Source: an uncultured Acidimicrobiia bacterium
GTDB taxonomy: Bacteria > Actinomycetota > Acidimicrobiia > Acidimicrobiales > CAIXPF01
Assembly (NCBI GenBank): GCA_903921205.1
Contig: CAIXPF010000186.1
Location: 1-44,014 of the forward strand
Reading direction: 5' to 3'
Length of the DNA: 44,014 nt
The notes below the pieces were generated by a model that was not told the origin of the DNA, did no database searches, and was given only the letters and a program-made list of their open reading frames with translations. Each line of letters begins with the position of its first letter. Position 1 is the first letter of the stretch. The position numbers and the translations under genes were made by a program. This document shows positions 16,594 to 24,105 of the stretch, piece by piece.

Positions 16594-18150
16594 ATGCCGC
16601 GCCGCATTGAAGTCGAGTTGACGAGCCGTCGGGACGACGGTACCTGGACCTGGCGAGCCGCCGGCGCCCGTGAACCCAAGGGCAGCCTGGATGCAACCCT
16701 GCTGCCCTCCGATGCTGCCGTGGGCATGGTGCTCAAGGCCGAGGTCGACATGGACATCGACGGCATCGTGGTGACTGCGATCACGCCGCCCAAAGCGGCG
16801 CGGACCGAACCGCAGCGTCTGGAGATCATCGGCGGCCGCCGCGACGACGACCAGTTGGTGACGACCACGCTCGTCCGACGGGGTCGCGACGAACGCCGCC
16901 CTCGGGGCGACCGCCCGGATCGTGGTGACCGAGGCGATCGCCGCGACCGCAGCGACCGCGCCCCGGGTGACCGGGACCGGCGGCCACGCGGCGAAGGTGA
17001 GCGTCGTCCGCGCCCCGAAGGCGCCGGCGAACGTCGCCGTCCGCCCTTCGAGCGCAAGGCCCCGCTCGAGCCCAAGCCCAAGCCCAAGCGGTTGCGGGCC
17101 GGTCGCACCCACCGCAATGCAGTGGTCGCCGAGCTGCCCGAAGAGCACAAGCCCATCGCCGAGGAGCTGATCCGCGGCGGCCTGCCCGGCGTGCGCAGTG
17201 CGCTCGACAAGCAGATCGAGACCGCGAAGGCCGAGGGCAAGCCGGACATCGATCCGGCTCCGCTCATGCAGCTCGCCGAGCGGCTGTGGCCGCAGGTGCG
17301 TGCCGCCGAATGGCGTGACCGGGCGGAGGGTGCCCTCGCGGACGTCGACGAGATCGATCTGCGCGACCTTCGTTCGGTGGTCGTGGCCGCCGACGGTGCA
17401 GCCCGCGACGATGCCTCCCGCGAGCTCGCCGGGCAGCTGCGCGAGGCCCTCAATCGTCGGGTCGACGAGGAGCACGGCAAGTGGCTCGAGGAGCTCGAGA
17501 GCCTCGTGGCCGACGGTCGCGTCGTCGGAGCGCTGCGCCGTAGCTCCCGGCCGCCGAAGGCCGGTGCGCCTCTGCCTGCGGAGCTTGCCGCCAAGCTCGC
17601 CGCCCAGGCCGGTGAGGCACTCAGCGCCGAGGCCACGGCCGACCGCTGGGCGGTCGTGCTCGACGCCCTGTCCTTCTCGCCGGTACGCACGTCGGTCACC
17701 CCTGCCGGGGTACCGGAGGAGAAGCCGGAGGAACTCCTCGCAGCGGTACGCAAGAGCGCTGCCCGCCTGCCGGCCATCGCCGCACTCTTCGGCGTCGAGG
17801 CCGAGCCCGCCACCGCAGCCGCTCGTGGTCGTCGTCCTCGCCCGGCCGGCGGTCGGCCCGGAGGTGCACCCACTCCCGGCGGGCCGCGTATCCCGCCGCC
17901 CCCGCCGCTGCCCACCGCTGACGCGGCCAACGCCGCCGAAGAAGAGTCGGTCGTGGCCCGCGTCGACGTGGAGCACCCGCCGGCACCCGGTGAGGATCCT
18001 GCCGCACTCGATCAGGGTGGGGTCGTCGCCCCGCCGGAGCCGCACCATGCGGCCCAGCCCCACATCGACGTGCCCGACGCCGAAGAGGTGGCGCTGGTCG
18101 ACAAGCTCAACCCCGAGCTCGCCCCCACCCCCGAGGACGGCGCGAGCTGA
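16594..18150 (+). CDS. Large hypothetical protein, probably RNA-binding
   Basis: 518 aa, no family I can name. Residues 1-80 form a beta-rich module (PRRIEVELTSR, GTWTWRAAG, VGMVLKAEVDMDIDGIVV) resembling an OB/cold-shock-like fold. Residues 95-165 are Arg/Asp/Gly repeats (RGDRPDRGDRGDRRDRSD) like the charged linkers of RNA helicases and translation factors. Residues 165-410 are helical with conserved-looking segments (HRNAVVAELPEEHKPIAEEL, RAAEWRDRAEGALADVDEID). The C-terminal 110 residues are Pro/Ala/Glu-rich and probably disordered. No signal peptide or membrane segment. Its position behind map suggests a role near the ribosome, which is inference. The stop is followed by a palindrome (18157-18168) and 160 bp without a gene. 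Confidence 0.88.
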   Translation: MPRRIEVELTSRRDDGTWTWRAAGAREPKGSLDATLLPSDAAVGMVLKAEVDMDIDGIVVTAITPPKAARTEPQRLEIIGGRRDDDQLVTTTLVRRGRDERRPRGDRPDRGDRGDRRDRSDRAPGDRDRRPRGEGERRPRPEGAGERRRPPFERKAPLEPKPKPKRLRAGRTHRNAVVAELPEEHKPIAEELIRGGLPGVRSALDKQIETAKAEGKPDIDPAPLMQLAERLWPQVRAAEWRDRAEGALADVDEIDLRDLRSVVVAADGAARDDASRELAGQLREALNRRVDEEHGKWLEELESLVADGRVVGALRRSSRPPKAGAPLPAELAAKLAAQAGEALSAEATADRWAVVLDALSFSPVRTSVTPAGVPEEKPEELLAAVRKSAARLPAIAALFGVEAEPATAAARGRRPRPAGGRPGGAPTPGGPRIPPPPPLPTADAANAAEEESVVARVDVEHPPAPGEDPAALDQGGVVAPPEPHHAAQPHIDVPDAEEVALVDKLNPELAPTPEDGAS

Positions 18151-18312
18151 TCCCGACCTGACGTCAGGAACGACGTGCACGTGCTTCGGCCAGGCGCAGC
18201 CTGCCGGGGCACGTGTCGCGTTCGGCACCGATTCGTCCGGGTCGAGTGCCGGCGGCAACATGGTCATCGGGGCCAGGCGCTGCGGGCAGCGTCGGGTACC
18301 GCGACCGTTGGG

Positions 18313-18522
18313 TCAGCGACGTGCGGCGCCGTCGACCGCACTCTGGCGACCGCCACGACCCCGGAACTTGCCGGTGGCGGGCTCCTCGTCCCAGCGGGCG
18401 CCGCACTCGTCGCACTCGCAGCAGTCGAGCCTGGCCGTAGCCAGGAACAGGCGGTTGACGCCGTAGGACTGGCAGTACGGACAAGTCAGTCGCGCTCCAC
18501 CGTCGTCCACACGGGCCACCAT
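18313..18522 (-). CDS. Small zinc-ribbon protein
   Basis: About 69 aa (79-80 aa if the GTG at 18555 is the start; no clear ribosome-binding site supports either). Two cysteine knuckles, CPYC and CDECGARW, spaced about 20 residues apart with an additional CC pair between, make a zinc ribbon. Such small ribbons bind nucleic acid or partner proteins. The C-terminus is basic (GKFRGRGGRQS). It lies downstream of the Nudix gene on the same strand. Confidence 0.75.
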   Translation of the reverse strand: MVARVDDGGARLTCPYCQSYGVNRLFLATARLDCCECDECGARWDEEPATGKFRGRGGRQSAVDGAARR

Positions 18523-18581
18523 ACCGTGCCGGGTGCTGGTCGCGTGCGGGATCACCTGCCCGGTGCCGCGTTGCCGGTCGG

Positions 18582-18989
18582 TCAGGCAAGCGTCTCGATG
18601 ATGCCGTGCTCGGCCAAGAACTCGGCGAGCCCGTCGACGAGATCGAGCTGATCGACCTCATGCAGCGGCACCCAGGCCACCTCGAGGGCGTCATCGCCGG
18701 CCACAGGGTCCTCGAAGCTGAGCGGATGGGCCACGAAGTCGAAGATCACGTAGTGGAACTCGTCGCTGAGCCGCTCGACCCAGCCGACGAGGTCGCCGAC
18801 GACGCACTCGACCCCGGTCTCCTCGAACACCTCGCGCACCACTGCATGGGCCAGGGTCTCACCCCAGTCGACCCGACCCCCCGGCAGACTCCAGCGTCCG
18901 GCCCCCGGCTCGTTGGCTCGACGGATCAGCAGCAGAGCGTCGTCCTCGACGATCACGGCCCCCACCGCCATCCGGGGCTGTGGGTTCAC
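18582..18989 (-). CDS. Nudix hydrolase
   Basis: 135-aa single-domain Nudix protein. The Nudix box GX5EX7REUXEEXGU is complete: Gly38, Glu44, Arg52-Glu53, Glu56-Glu57 and Gly59, within GRVDWGETLAHAVVREVFEE. It hydrolyses a nucleoside diphosphate linked to another moiety, with Mg2+ bound by the box glutamates. The N-terminal VGAVIVEDDALLLIRR and the absence of extra domains resemble MutT/ADP-ribose type enzymes; the substrate is not decided. The GTG start overlaps the stop of the GNAT gene as GTGA, so the two are translationally coupled. Confidence 0.9.
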   Translation of the reverse strand: MNPQPRMAVGAVIVEDDALLLIRRANEPGAGRWSLPGGRVDWGETLAHAVVREVFEETGVECVVGDLVGWVERLSDEFHYVIFDFVAHPLSFEDPVAGDDALEVAWVPLHEVDQLDLVDGLAEFLAEHGIIETLA

Positions 18990-19516
18990 GACCGGTCCAC
19001 GGCAGCGGTCTCGTGCGCGGACTCGTTCCCGTCCCCGGGCACCGGACCCGCAACGAGCTCGAGGTGAACGAGCAAGGCACGGGCCTTCATGCCGTAGCGC
19101 TCGAAGAAGTTCTTCGATTCCCGCATACCGGGCAGCACCAAGCTGTCGATGCCGACACAGCCGTGTTCCCGGGCCCAGGCGATGAGGGCATCCATCACCA
19201 CCTCGCCGACAGCCACCTCACGCATGGCACGCTCGACGAAGATGTCACTCACCACGGCGATGACCTCGCCGGAGCGCAGCCGCTCGAGCCGGGCGATGCC
19301 GTAGCCGGCGACGTACCCGTCGATACAGCCGACCTGCGTACATGCGGACGGATCCCCGAGCGCTCGTTCCAGCTCGGCACGGCGCGGTTCTGGCGGGGCC
19401 TCACGGACCGCCCACACGCTGCCACCCCGTTCCGCCGACAGCTCCTCGCGTGCCAACGTCGCGAGCTCCAGCAGGCGATCGAGATCGTCGGCTCCGGCGG
19501 CCCGGGCATGCACCAT
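18986..19516 (-). CDS. GNAT-family N-acetyltransferase
   Basis: 176 aa. The GNAT fold is recognisable from VSDIFVERAMREVAVGEVVM (beta-4 followed by the acetyl-CoA binding loop and helix; the usual QxxGxG/A is degenerate here as MREVAVG), AWAREHGCVGIDSLVLPG and the C-terminal KNFFERYGMKARALLVHLEL. It transfers an acetyl group to an unknown amine substrate. The ATG at 19516 is chosen because similarity begins there and the upstream gene ends 17 bp before; no clear ribosome-binding site. Its stop overlaps the Nudix start. Confidence 0.82.
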   Translation of the reverse strand: MVHARAAGADDLDRLLELATLAREELSAERGGSVWAVREAPPEPRRAELERALGDPSACTQVGCIDGYVAGYGIARLERLRSGEVIAVVSDIFVERAMREVAVGEVVMDALIAWAREHGCVGIDSLVLPGMRESKNFFERYGMKARALLVHLELVAGPVPGDGNESAHETAAVDRS

Positions 19517-19533
19517 CGCTGCTACGGCCGCGT

Positions 19534-20226
19534 TCAGCGCTCGCCGAGCAACTGATCGATGCGGTTGAGCACCGTGCGACGGTTGCGGTTGGCCCGCTCG
19601 AAGCGGCCGACGGCCTCGAGTTCGGCCGGGGCGAGGGTGGTGAGCCGGGGCACGATCTGCGAGGCGGACAACGTGGCGTAGCCGTCGAGGGGCAGCTGCG
19701 CCTCGTCCGGCACCTGCTCGGTGTCGGCCCGCTGGGGCGTCGCCTCCCGGGTCCTGCGGGTACGGGCCTTGCCCGTCGCCGCAGCGGGGCCGGCACCTGC
19801 CGGGCGGGGGCGACGGGCCGCCGAGGCGGCCCGGCCCTTCGTTCCCGAGGTCGGGGCAACGGGCTCGCCCGGCTCGGCCGAGGCTTCGGTCGCGACCGGT
19901 TCGGTCCTCGGTGCGGACGTCGTCGATGCCGGCTCGGGCGTGGCGGCAGGCTCGTCGGCGGCGTTCGGGCCGCACCGTGGCCCACAGGTCGACGACGGGT
20001 CCCAGGCCGCGGCGGCGCGGAAGAAGGCCGCGAACGGACCGAGTTCCTTCTCCATGCGATCGACCGCCACCTTGCCGATGAGCTTGGCCAGGGCGACCTG
20101 GCCGCGGCCCTTCTCGGCGAGTTCCGGCAGGTACTTCGGGGCGTCGAGTACGAGCCCGATGGGGGCGTACACGCACCAGTCCAACAACCAGTCCGTCGAG
20201 GTGCGGTCACCCGCTTGTTCGTTCAC
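19534..20226 (-). CDS. Conserved-looking hypothetical protein with C-terminal helical module
   Basis: 230 aa in three parts. Residues 1-75 form an amphipathic/hydrophobic region (LLDWCVYAPIGLVLDAPKYL, LAEKGRGQVALAKLIGKVAV) that could sit at a membrane surface. Residues 76-175 are a Pro/Ala/Thr low-complexity linker rich in Arg/Lys at its end. The C-terminal 50 residues (LPLDGYATLSASQIVPRLTT, then ELEAVGRFERANRNRRTVLN) are a compact helical module seen in other actinobacterial proteins with similar linkers. No enzymatic motif. It is first in a probable operon with the GNAT and Nudix genes. Function unknown. Confidence 0.8.
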   Translation of the reverse strand: MNEQAGDRTSTDWLLDWCVYAPIGLVLDAPKYLPELAEKGRGQVALAKLIGKVAVDRMEKELGPFAAFFRAAAAWDPSSTCGPRCGPNAADEPAATPEPASTTSAPRTEPVATEASAEPGEPVAPTSGTKGRAASAARRPRPAGAGPAAATGKARTRRTREATPQRADTEQVPDEAQLPLDGYATLSASQIVPRLTTLAPAELEAVGRFERANRNRRTVLNRIDQLLGER

Positions 20227-20335
20227 CGATCGTCGAGACTACCGGCGCGCCGGACACTCTGACACCACGGGTCCTGCCTTCGTCGCTTCGCCGGGCCGGC
20301 ACGGCTGCACGGGCCCGGCACGGCTCCGCCGGCGA

Positions 20336-21538
20336 TCAGCCGAAGGCCGCCCGGGCCGACTGCACCCGAGCCACATAGGCGTGCGACCCTGGCTGGATAC
20401 CGTCGCGTTGCACCGATCCGATGCCCTGGTAGTACGCCGCTATCGCCGAGTACTCGTTGCCGAGCTGGTCGATCAACCAGCGGATGTACCGGGCGGACAT
20501 CCGGATGTTGTCGTCGGGATCGTGGGGGTCGAGGCTCGGGTCGCCGATGATGTACACCGCCAGCCACGCGCTGGTGTCCGGCATCAGCTGCCCGATCCCG
20601 ACCGCACCGGCACTCGAGAGCGCGTCTGCACGCCACGACGACTCGACGTAACCGAGGCCCTTCATGAGGGACCGTGACACCCGGTAGGTGTCCGACCAGC
20701 GGTCGAAGCTGGGCACCAGCGCCAGACGGGCGGGATCGTTGGCCGCCGAGCCGAACAACGACACCGGAAGGCTCACCGGGGTGGGCGGCGGTGGCACGCT
20801 CGTCGACACGGGCACCGTCGTGGTCGGCGGCAGGGTCGTCGTCGTGGTCGGCCGCAGGGTCGTCGTCGTGGTCGTCGGGCCGGTCGTCGTCGTGGTCGGC
20901 CGAACCGTGGTCGTCGGGGCGGTCGTCGTCGTGGTGGTCGGCCGGCTGCCGAGCGGGACGACCTCGACACCGGGTGGGGGCACCACCGGGGTCACGCCCG
21001 ATCCGGAACCGTCGCGCACGATCATGGGCACCGACAGCGACTGTCCGACATAGATCAGGTTCGGGTTGATCAGGCTGTTCATGGTGGCCAGCGTGCTGGC
21101 CGACGTGCCGAAACGCCGCGCAATGGCGTTGAGCGTGTCTCCGGTACGCACGACGTAGGTGAGCACCACGGTCCGGGCTGCCTGCAGGGCAAGGGCGTCG
21201 ACCCGCTCGCTGGCGTAGGGGCCGGGCACCCGGCCCGTGGCCATCACGGGAACCGAGGACCGACCCATAGGCAGCGAGGTCCCGCTGGACGGACCGGTGG
21301 AGGGCGGCTGGGCACCGACGCCGACGCCGAACAGTCCGACCGCGAGCGTCGAGCCGGCCACCACACCGGCGAGCAGCAGCCGCGACGGCCGGCGTGCACC
21401 CGTCTGGCGCGCCCGCCGCCCGTGAGGACGGCGCCTGCCGATGCAGACCGAGGCCGCCCCGGGATCCTCCCGCCGGGCGCGCTCCGGCCCTCGCGAGGGA
21501 AAGACCACACTGGTTCTTCGGCATCGGGCACCCGACAC
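20336..21538 (-). CDS. LysM-domain lytic transglycosylase
   Basis: 400 aa, exported cell-wall hydrolase. A basic N-terminus and a membrane segment at about 53-75 ([20 protein letters not shown]) act as signal anchor. A LysM domain follows at 127-172 ([20 protein letters not shown]), then a Thr/Pro linker (199-255) of repeated TTTTT-RP/GP/LP units, then a transglycosylase SLT domain with the catalytic Glu299 (GYVESSW) and [12 protein letters not shown]. It cleaves the MurNAc-GlcNAc bond of peptidoglycan, with LysM binding glycan. The linker DNA (about 20815-20945) is a GTCGTCGTGGTCGG-type imperfect repeat. The start is uncertain; a GTG at about 21511 is an alternative. Confidence 0.9.
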   Translation of the reverse strand: MSGARCRRTSVVFPSRGPERARREDPGAASVCIGRRRPHGRRARQTGARRPSRLLLAGVVAGSTLAVGLFGVGVGAQPPSTGPSSGTSLPMGRSSVPVMATGRVPGPYASERVDALALQAARTVVLTYVVRTGDTLNAIARRFGTSASTLATMNSLINPNLIYVGQSLSVPMIVRDGSGSGVTPVVPPPGVEVVPLGSRPTTTTTTAPTTTVRPTTTTTGPTTTTTTLRPTTTTTLPPTTTVPVSTSVPPPPTPVSLPVSLFGSAANDPARLALVPSFDRWSDTYRVSRSLMKGLGYVESSWRADALSSAGAVGIGQLMPDTSAWLAVYIIGDPSLDPHDPDDNIRMSARYIRWLIDQLGNEYSAIAAYYQGIGSVQRDGIQPGSHAYVARVQSARAAFG

Positions 21539-21615
21539 TGAACCAGAACGGTGTTAGAAATCCCGGAACTCCCCCACCCCGTCGCCGACACGCCGCGCAA
21601 AGCGCCCTCCGGCGG

Positions 21616-23226
21616 TCAGGTAAGGCTCTGGCGCCGTTCCTCGGACCGCCGTTCGGCCTCGAGACGCTCGAGCTCGGCCTCGTCGCTGTGGTCCACGAAC
21701 TGCATCATCTCGGCGATGGCATGGTGACCGGCCTGCTCGGCGATGAGCCGGTGCATCTGTTGGGCGACCGACCGGTAGCTCGGATGGCCCTGCGGTACCG
21801 ACCGCAACTCCAGCAGGTGCATGGCCTCACGTGCGTTGAACTGCATGCTGAAGCGCAACCGGTAGGCGAGGGACACGGCATAGCCCGCCTGGGTGGGGAA
21901 CTCGTCGGCAAGCGCGTGGTACAGCTCGGCCGATCGCTCCATGGCCCCGGTGTAGGCGTCTCCCAGCCCGGCCTCGTCGATCAGGGACGGCTGGACGAAG
22001 CCGTGCTGCGGGGTCAACGGCTGCCATTCGATGGTCAGCAGCCGGTGCCGCTGCAGGTCGCGGAACGCGCCGTAGTCGGCCAACACGTCGAAGCGGTAGT
22101 CGGTCGCCTCGAGCGCCCGGCCGGGGCGGTGCCGGCGGTTGCCGCGGGTGCCGTTGTAGGCCCGTACCAGCTGCAGCCGGTCCTCGGTGCCGAGCTGCTC
22201 CACCCGACGCCGGATCACCGACTCCGGCTGGTCCACGTGCGGGTAGAGCATGGCCGCAAGCACCTTCACCTCGCCCGCGGGGTCGAAGTCGACCAGGCTG
22301 ACGGTAGGCATGTCCGGCTGGTCCTGCCCCGTCGGGAACCATGCTGCGGCGAGCGCAGCGGTCGCCTCACGGGTGTCGGCGAGGTACTCCGCCCACACGC
22401 CGCCACGTTCGGGCAGGTCGAGGCGGCGCAGGAAGCTGGGGATGACCTTGCGCAGCTCGTCCATCATCAGCTCTGCGTAGGCCCGGGCCTCGGGCAGCGG
22501 ATGGGACCGCAGCCGCAGCACCAGCGCCTCGTAGGCCTGGCCGCTGCCGTAGATGCCGACGTTGGACAGCGCACCGGCCGGCAGCACCCCGCGCACCGCG
22601 TCGAGTGCCTTGGCCTTGATGGCGTTGCGGTAGACGAAGTCGGAGTCGCCCGGGGCCTTCGGGATCTGCTGGCGGAGATGATCCTGGGCCCGGCCCAGCA
22701 GGTCGCTGTAGACCTCGAACAGACGGTCCATGTCGCCCACGTAGCGCGTCGCGAGGCCCGAACGCAGCACCGCGGTGTCGCGGTGGTAGCGGAACCGTCC
22801 GCCGAGCCGCTGGTCGTAGGCGATGTACCGGGTGGACTGCTCGAGGTAGGACATCAGGCGTCCCCACTCGAGCAGCTTGGTCAGCAGGTTCGACGCCTGC
22901 TCGCACGCCAGGTGCACCCCGCCGAGCTGCGCCACGGAGTCGTCGCCGTACTCGAGGAACACCCGCTCGTACAGCTCCTCGGCACGACGCACCCCGACGG
23001 TGGCGTCGATCCCGTCGTCGCCGGTGATGTCGAGCTCGCCGACGAACTCGTCGAGGAACAGCCGCCGCAGGCTCTTGGAGGAACGCGAGTACCGGGCGAA
23101 GAGGGCGCCCTTGACCACCTCGGGCAGGTTGACCAGCGCAAAGACCGGACCGTCGAGGTTGGTGAAGTACCGCCGCAGGATGTCCCGCTCGTGGTCGGTG
23201 AACTCCTCGGCGACGTAGAAACTCAC
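21616..23226 (-). CDS. Two-domain ThyX-like (FAD-dependent thymidylate synthase) protein
   Basis: 536 aa, about twice the length of classical ThyX, apparently two fused ThyX domains. In the N-domain GDDSVAQLGGVHLACEQASN and LLEWGRLMSYLEQSTRYI (118-135) align with the ThyX region RHRxxSxNExSxRY, keeping the SxxxQSxRY half but losing RHR. In the C-domain LQRHRLLTIEWQPL (401-414) keeps RHR but lost the S-E-S-RY half, while YRLRFSMQFNAREAMHLLEL (465-484) matches the conserved C-terminal ThyX NARSL/LR segment. Classical ThyX makes dTMP from dUMP with FAD, NADPH and methylene-tetrahydrofolate. Whether this form does so, or binds a flavin at all, is not proven. Databases often label such proteins thymidylate synthase. 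Monocistronic by position. Confidence 0.85.
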   Translation of the reverse strand: MSFYVAEEFTDHERDILRRYFTNLDGPVFALVNLPEVVKGALFARYSRSSKSLRRLFLDEFVGELDITGDDGIDATVGVRRAEELYERVFLEYGDDSVAQLGGVHLACEQASNLLTKLLEWGRLMSYLEQSTRYIAYDQRLGGRFRYHRDTAVLRSGLATRYVGDMDRLFEVYSDLLGRAQDHLRQQIPKAPGDSDFVYRNAIKAKALDAVRGVLPAGALSNVGIYGSGQAYEALVLRLRSHPLPEARAYAELMMDELRKVIPSFLRRLDLPERGGVWAEYLADTREATAALAAAWFPTGQDQPDMPTVSLVDFDPAGEVKVLAAMLYPHVDQPESVIRRRVEQLGTEDRLQLVRAYNGTRGNRRHRPGRALEATDYRFDVLADYGAFRDLQRHRLLTIEWQPLTPQHGFVQPSLIDEAGLGDAYTGAMERSAELYHALADEFPTQAGYAVSLAYRLRFSMQFNAREAMHLLELRSVPQGHPSYRSVAQQMHRLIAEQAGHHAIAEMMQFVDHSDEAELERLEAERRSEERRQSLT

Positions 23227-23283
23227 CCCCGCAGGTTAGAGCCCGGCGGCCTGGTGTTCGGGGATGCGGGCCGGGCCATCAGG

Positions 23284-23895
23284 TCAGACCACCACGATGA
23301 GCGCATCGGGCTCGACGGTGAGCAGCACCTGCTCGGCGCGGCCCACGACGGTGCCGTCGAGCCGGATCGGGGTGGGCTGCTCGAAGCCGAGCTCGACCCG
23401 GCCGGCGCGCTGCACGCGCAGGGCCGGATGGGGAAGGTGGGTGCCGCTCGGCGCCCGTCGCCGCGCCGCCAGGCGGTCCTGCCAACCCAGCCGGCCGCTG
23501 GTCACATCGACCAGGCCGTCGTTGGGATGGACGCGGGGTCCGAGCTTCCACGAACCGAGCCACTCGGCGTTCATGGCCACGGCGGCGTCGCCCCGCCAGC
23601 CCCAACGGTGCGCCACCAGGTGAGCCACGAACCAGTGCGTCTCGCCGGCGAACTCGACCCGGACCACGTCGATCGGTGCCCGCACCGCCTCGGCGGTGTC
23701 CAGGCGCTCACGTCGGCCGGGCCCGCCGAGCGTGGCGCACAGGTCACCGCCGAGCAGACCGATCTCCCCCGGCCGCTCCCCCCGGCGTCGCGCCGCTTCG
23801 ACGTGGGCCCGCAACACCCCGTCGTCGGAGACCACCGGGGCGCCCACGGCGAGCGGGCCGTTGGTGGCCCAGGGCTCACCGCGCCGGATGACCAT
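23284..23895 (-). CDS. Lipid-kinase C-terminal-like protein
   Basis: 203 aa resembling the beta-sandwich C-terminal half of diacylglycerol/YegS-type lipid kinases: FVAHLVAHRWGWRGDAAVAM, NAEWLGSWKLGPRVHPNDGL, then the PxPIRLDGTVVGRAEQ and VEPDALIVVV end. The catalytic N-lobe with GGDGT is missing; the N-terminus has GLLGGDLCATLGG instead, which keeps GGD but not GT. So it is either a non-catalytic relative or a divergent stand-alone domain binding a lipid or nucleotide. It is on the same strand as helY, 194 bp downstream of its stop region; 23896-24089 holds no gene I can support. Confidence 0.75.
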   Translation of the reverse strand: MVIRRGEPWATNGPLAVGAPVVSDDGVLRAHVEAARRRGERPGEIGLLGGDLCATLGGPGRRERLDTAEAVRAPIDVVRVEFAGETHWFVAHLVAHRWGWRGDAAVAMNAEWLGSWKLGPRVHPNDGLVDVTSGRLGWQDRLAARRRAPSGTHLPHPALRVQRAGRVELGFEQPTPIRLDGTVVGRAEQVLLTVEPDALIVVV

Positions 23896-24074
23896 CGACG
23901 CTCCATGCCTCGGCGTCCGGCCGCACGCGAACCGGGATCCTGCTCGACGGCCGGTTCCGTGACCCGGTCCGTGGTCGGTGCTGCACCCCGCTCACGGTAG
24001 TGCCGACCGGGGACAGGGCGGCACGGCCCCTACGGCAACGGCAGCGCTCCCCCGGCCCGAGCCACCCATCAGCC

Positions 24075-24105
24075 ACCCGGTGCGACCGGTCAACCCGGTG
24101 CGACC
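24075..24105. repeat. Direct repeat over helY stop codon
   Basis: Two copies of ACCCGGTGCGACC (plus-strand reading) at 24075-24087 and 24093-24105, period 18 bp. The helY stop codon (24090-24092) lies between and abuts the second copy. Confidence 0.7.

Noticed and set aside
18157-18168. Palindrome CCTGACGTCAGG as an operator
   Set aside because: It lies just after a stop codon between convergent genes with no promoter beside it; a minor 3' hairpin is as likely.
20815-20945. Tandem repeat array
   Set aside because: It is the coding sequence of the Thr-rich linker of the lytic transglycosylase.
21394-24000. Plus-strand open frame of 868 codons opposite the ThyX-like and lipid-kinase-like genes
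   Set aside because: Antisense to clear coding sequence, His/Val/Arg/Gly-rich composition typical of high-GC antisense frames, no domain recognised.
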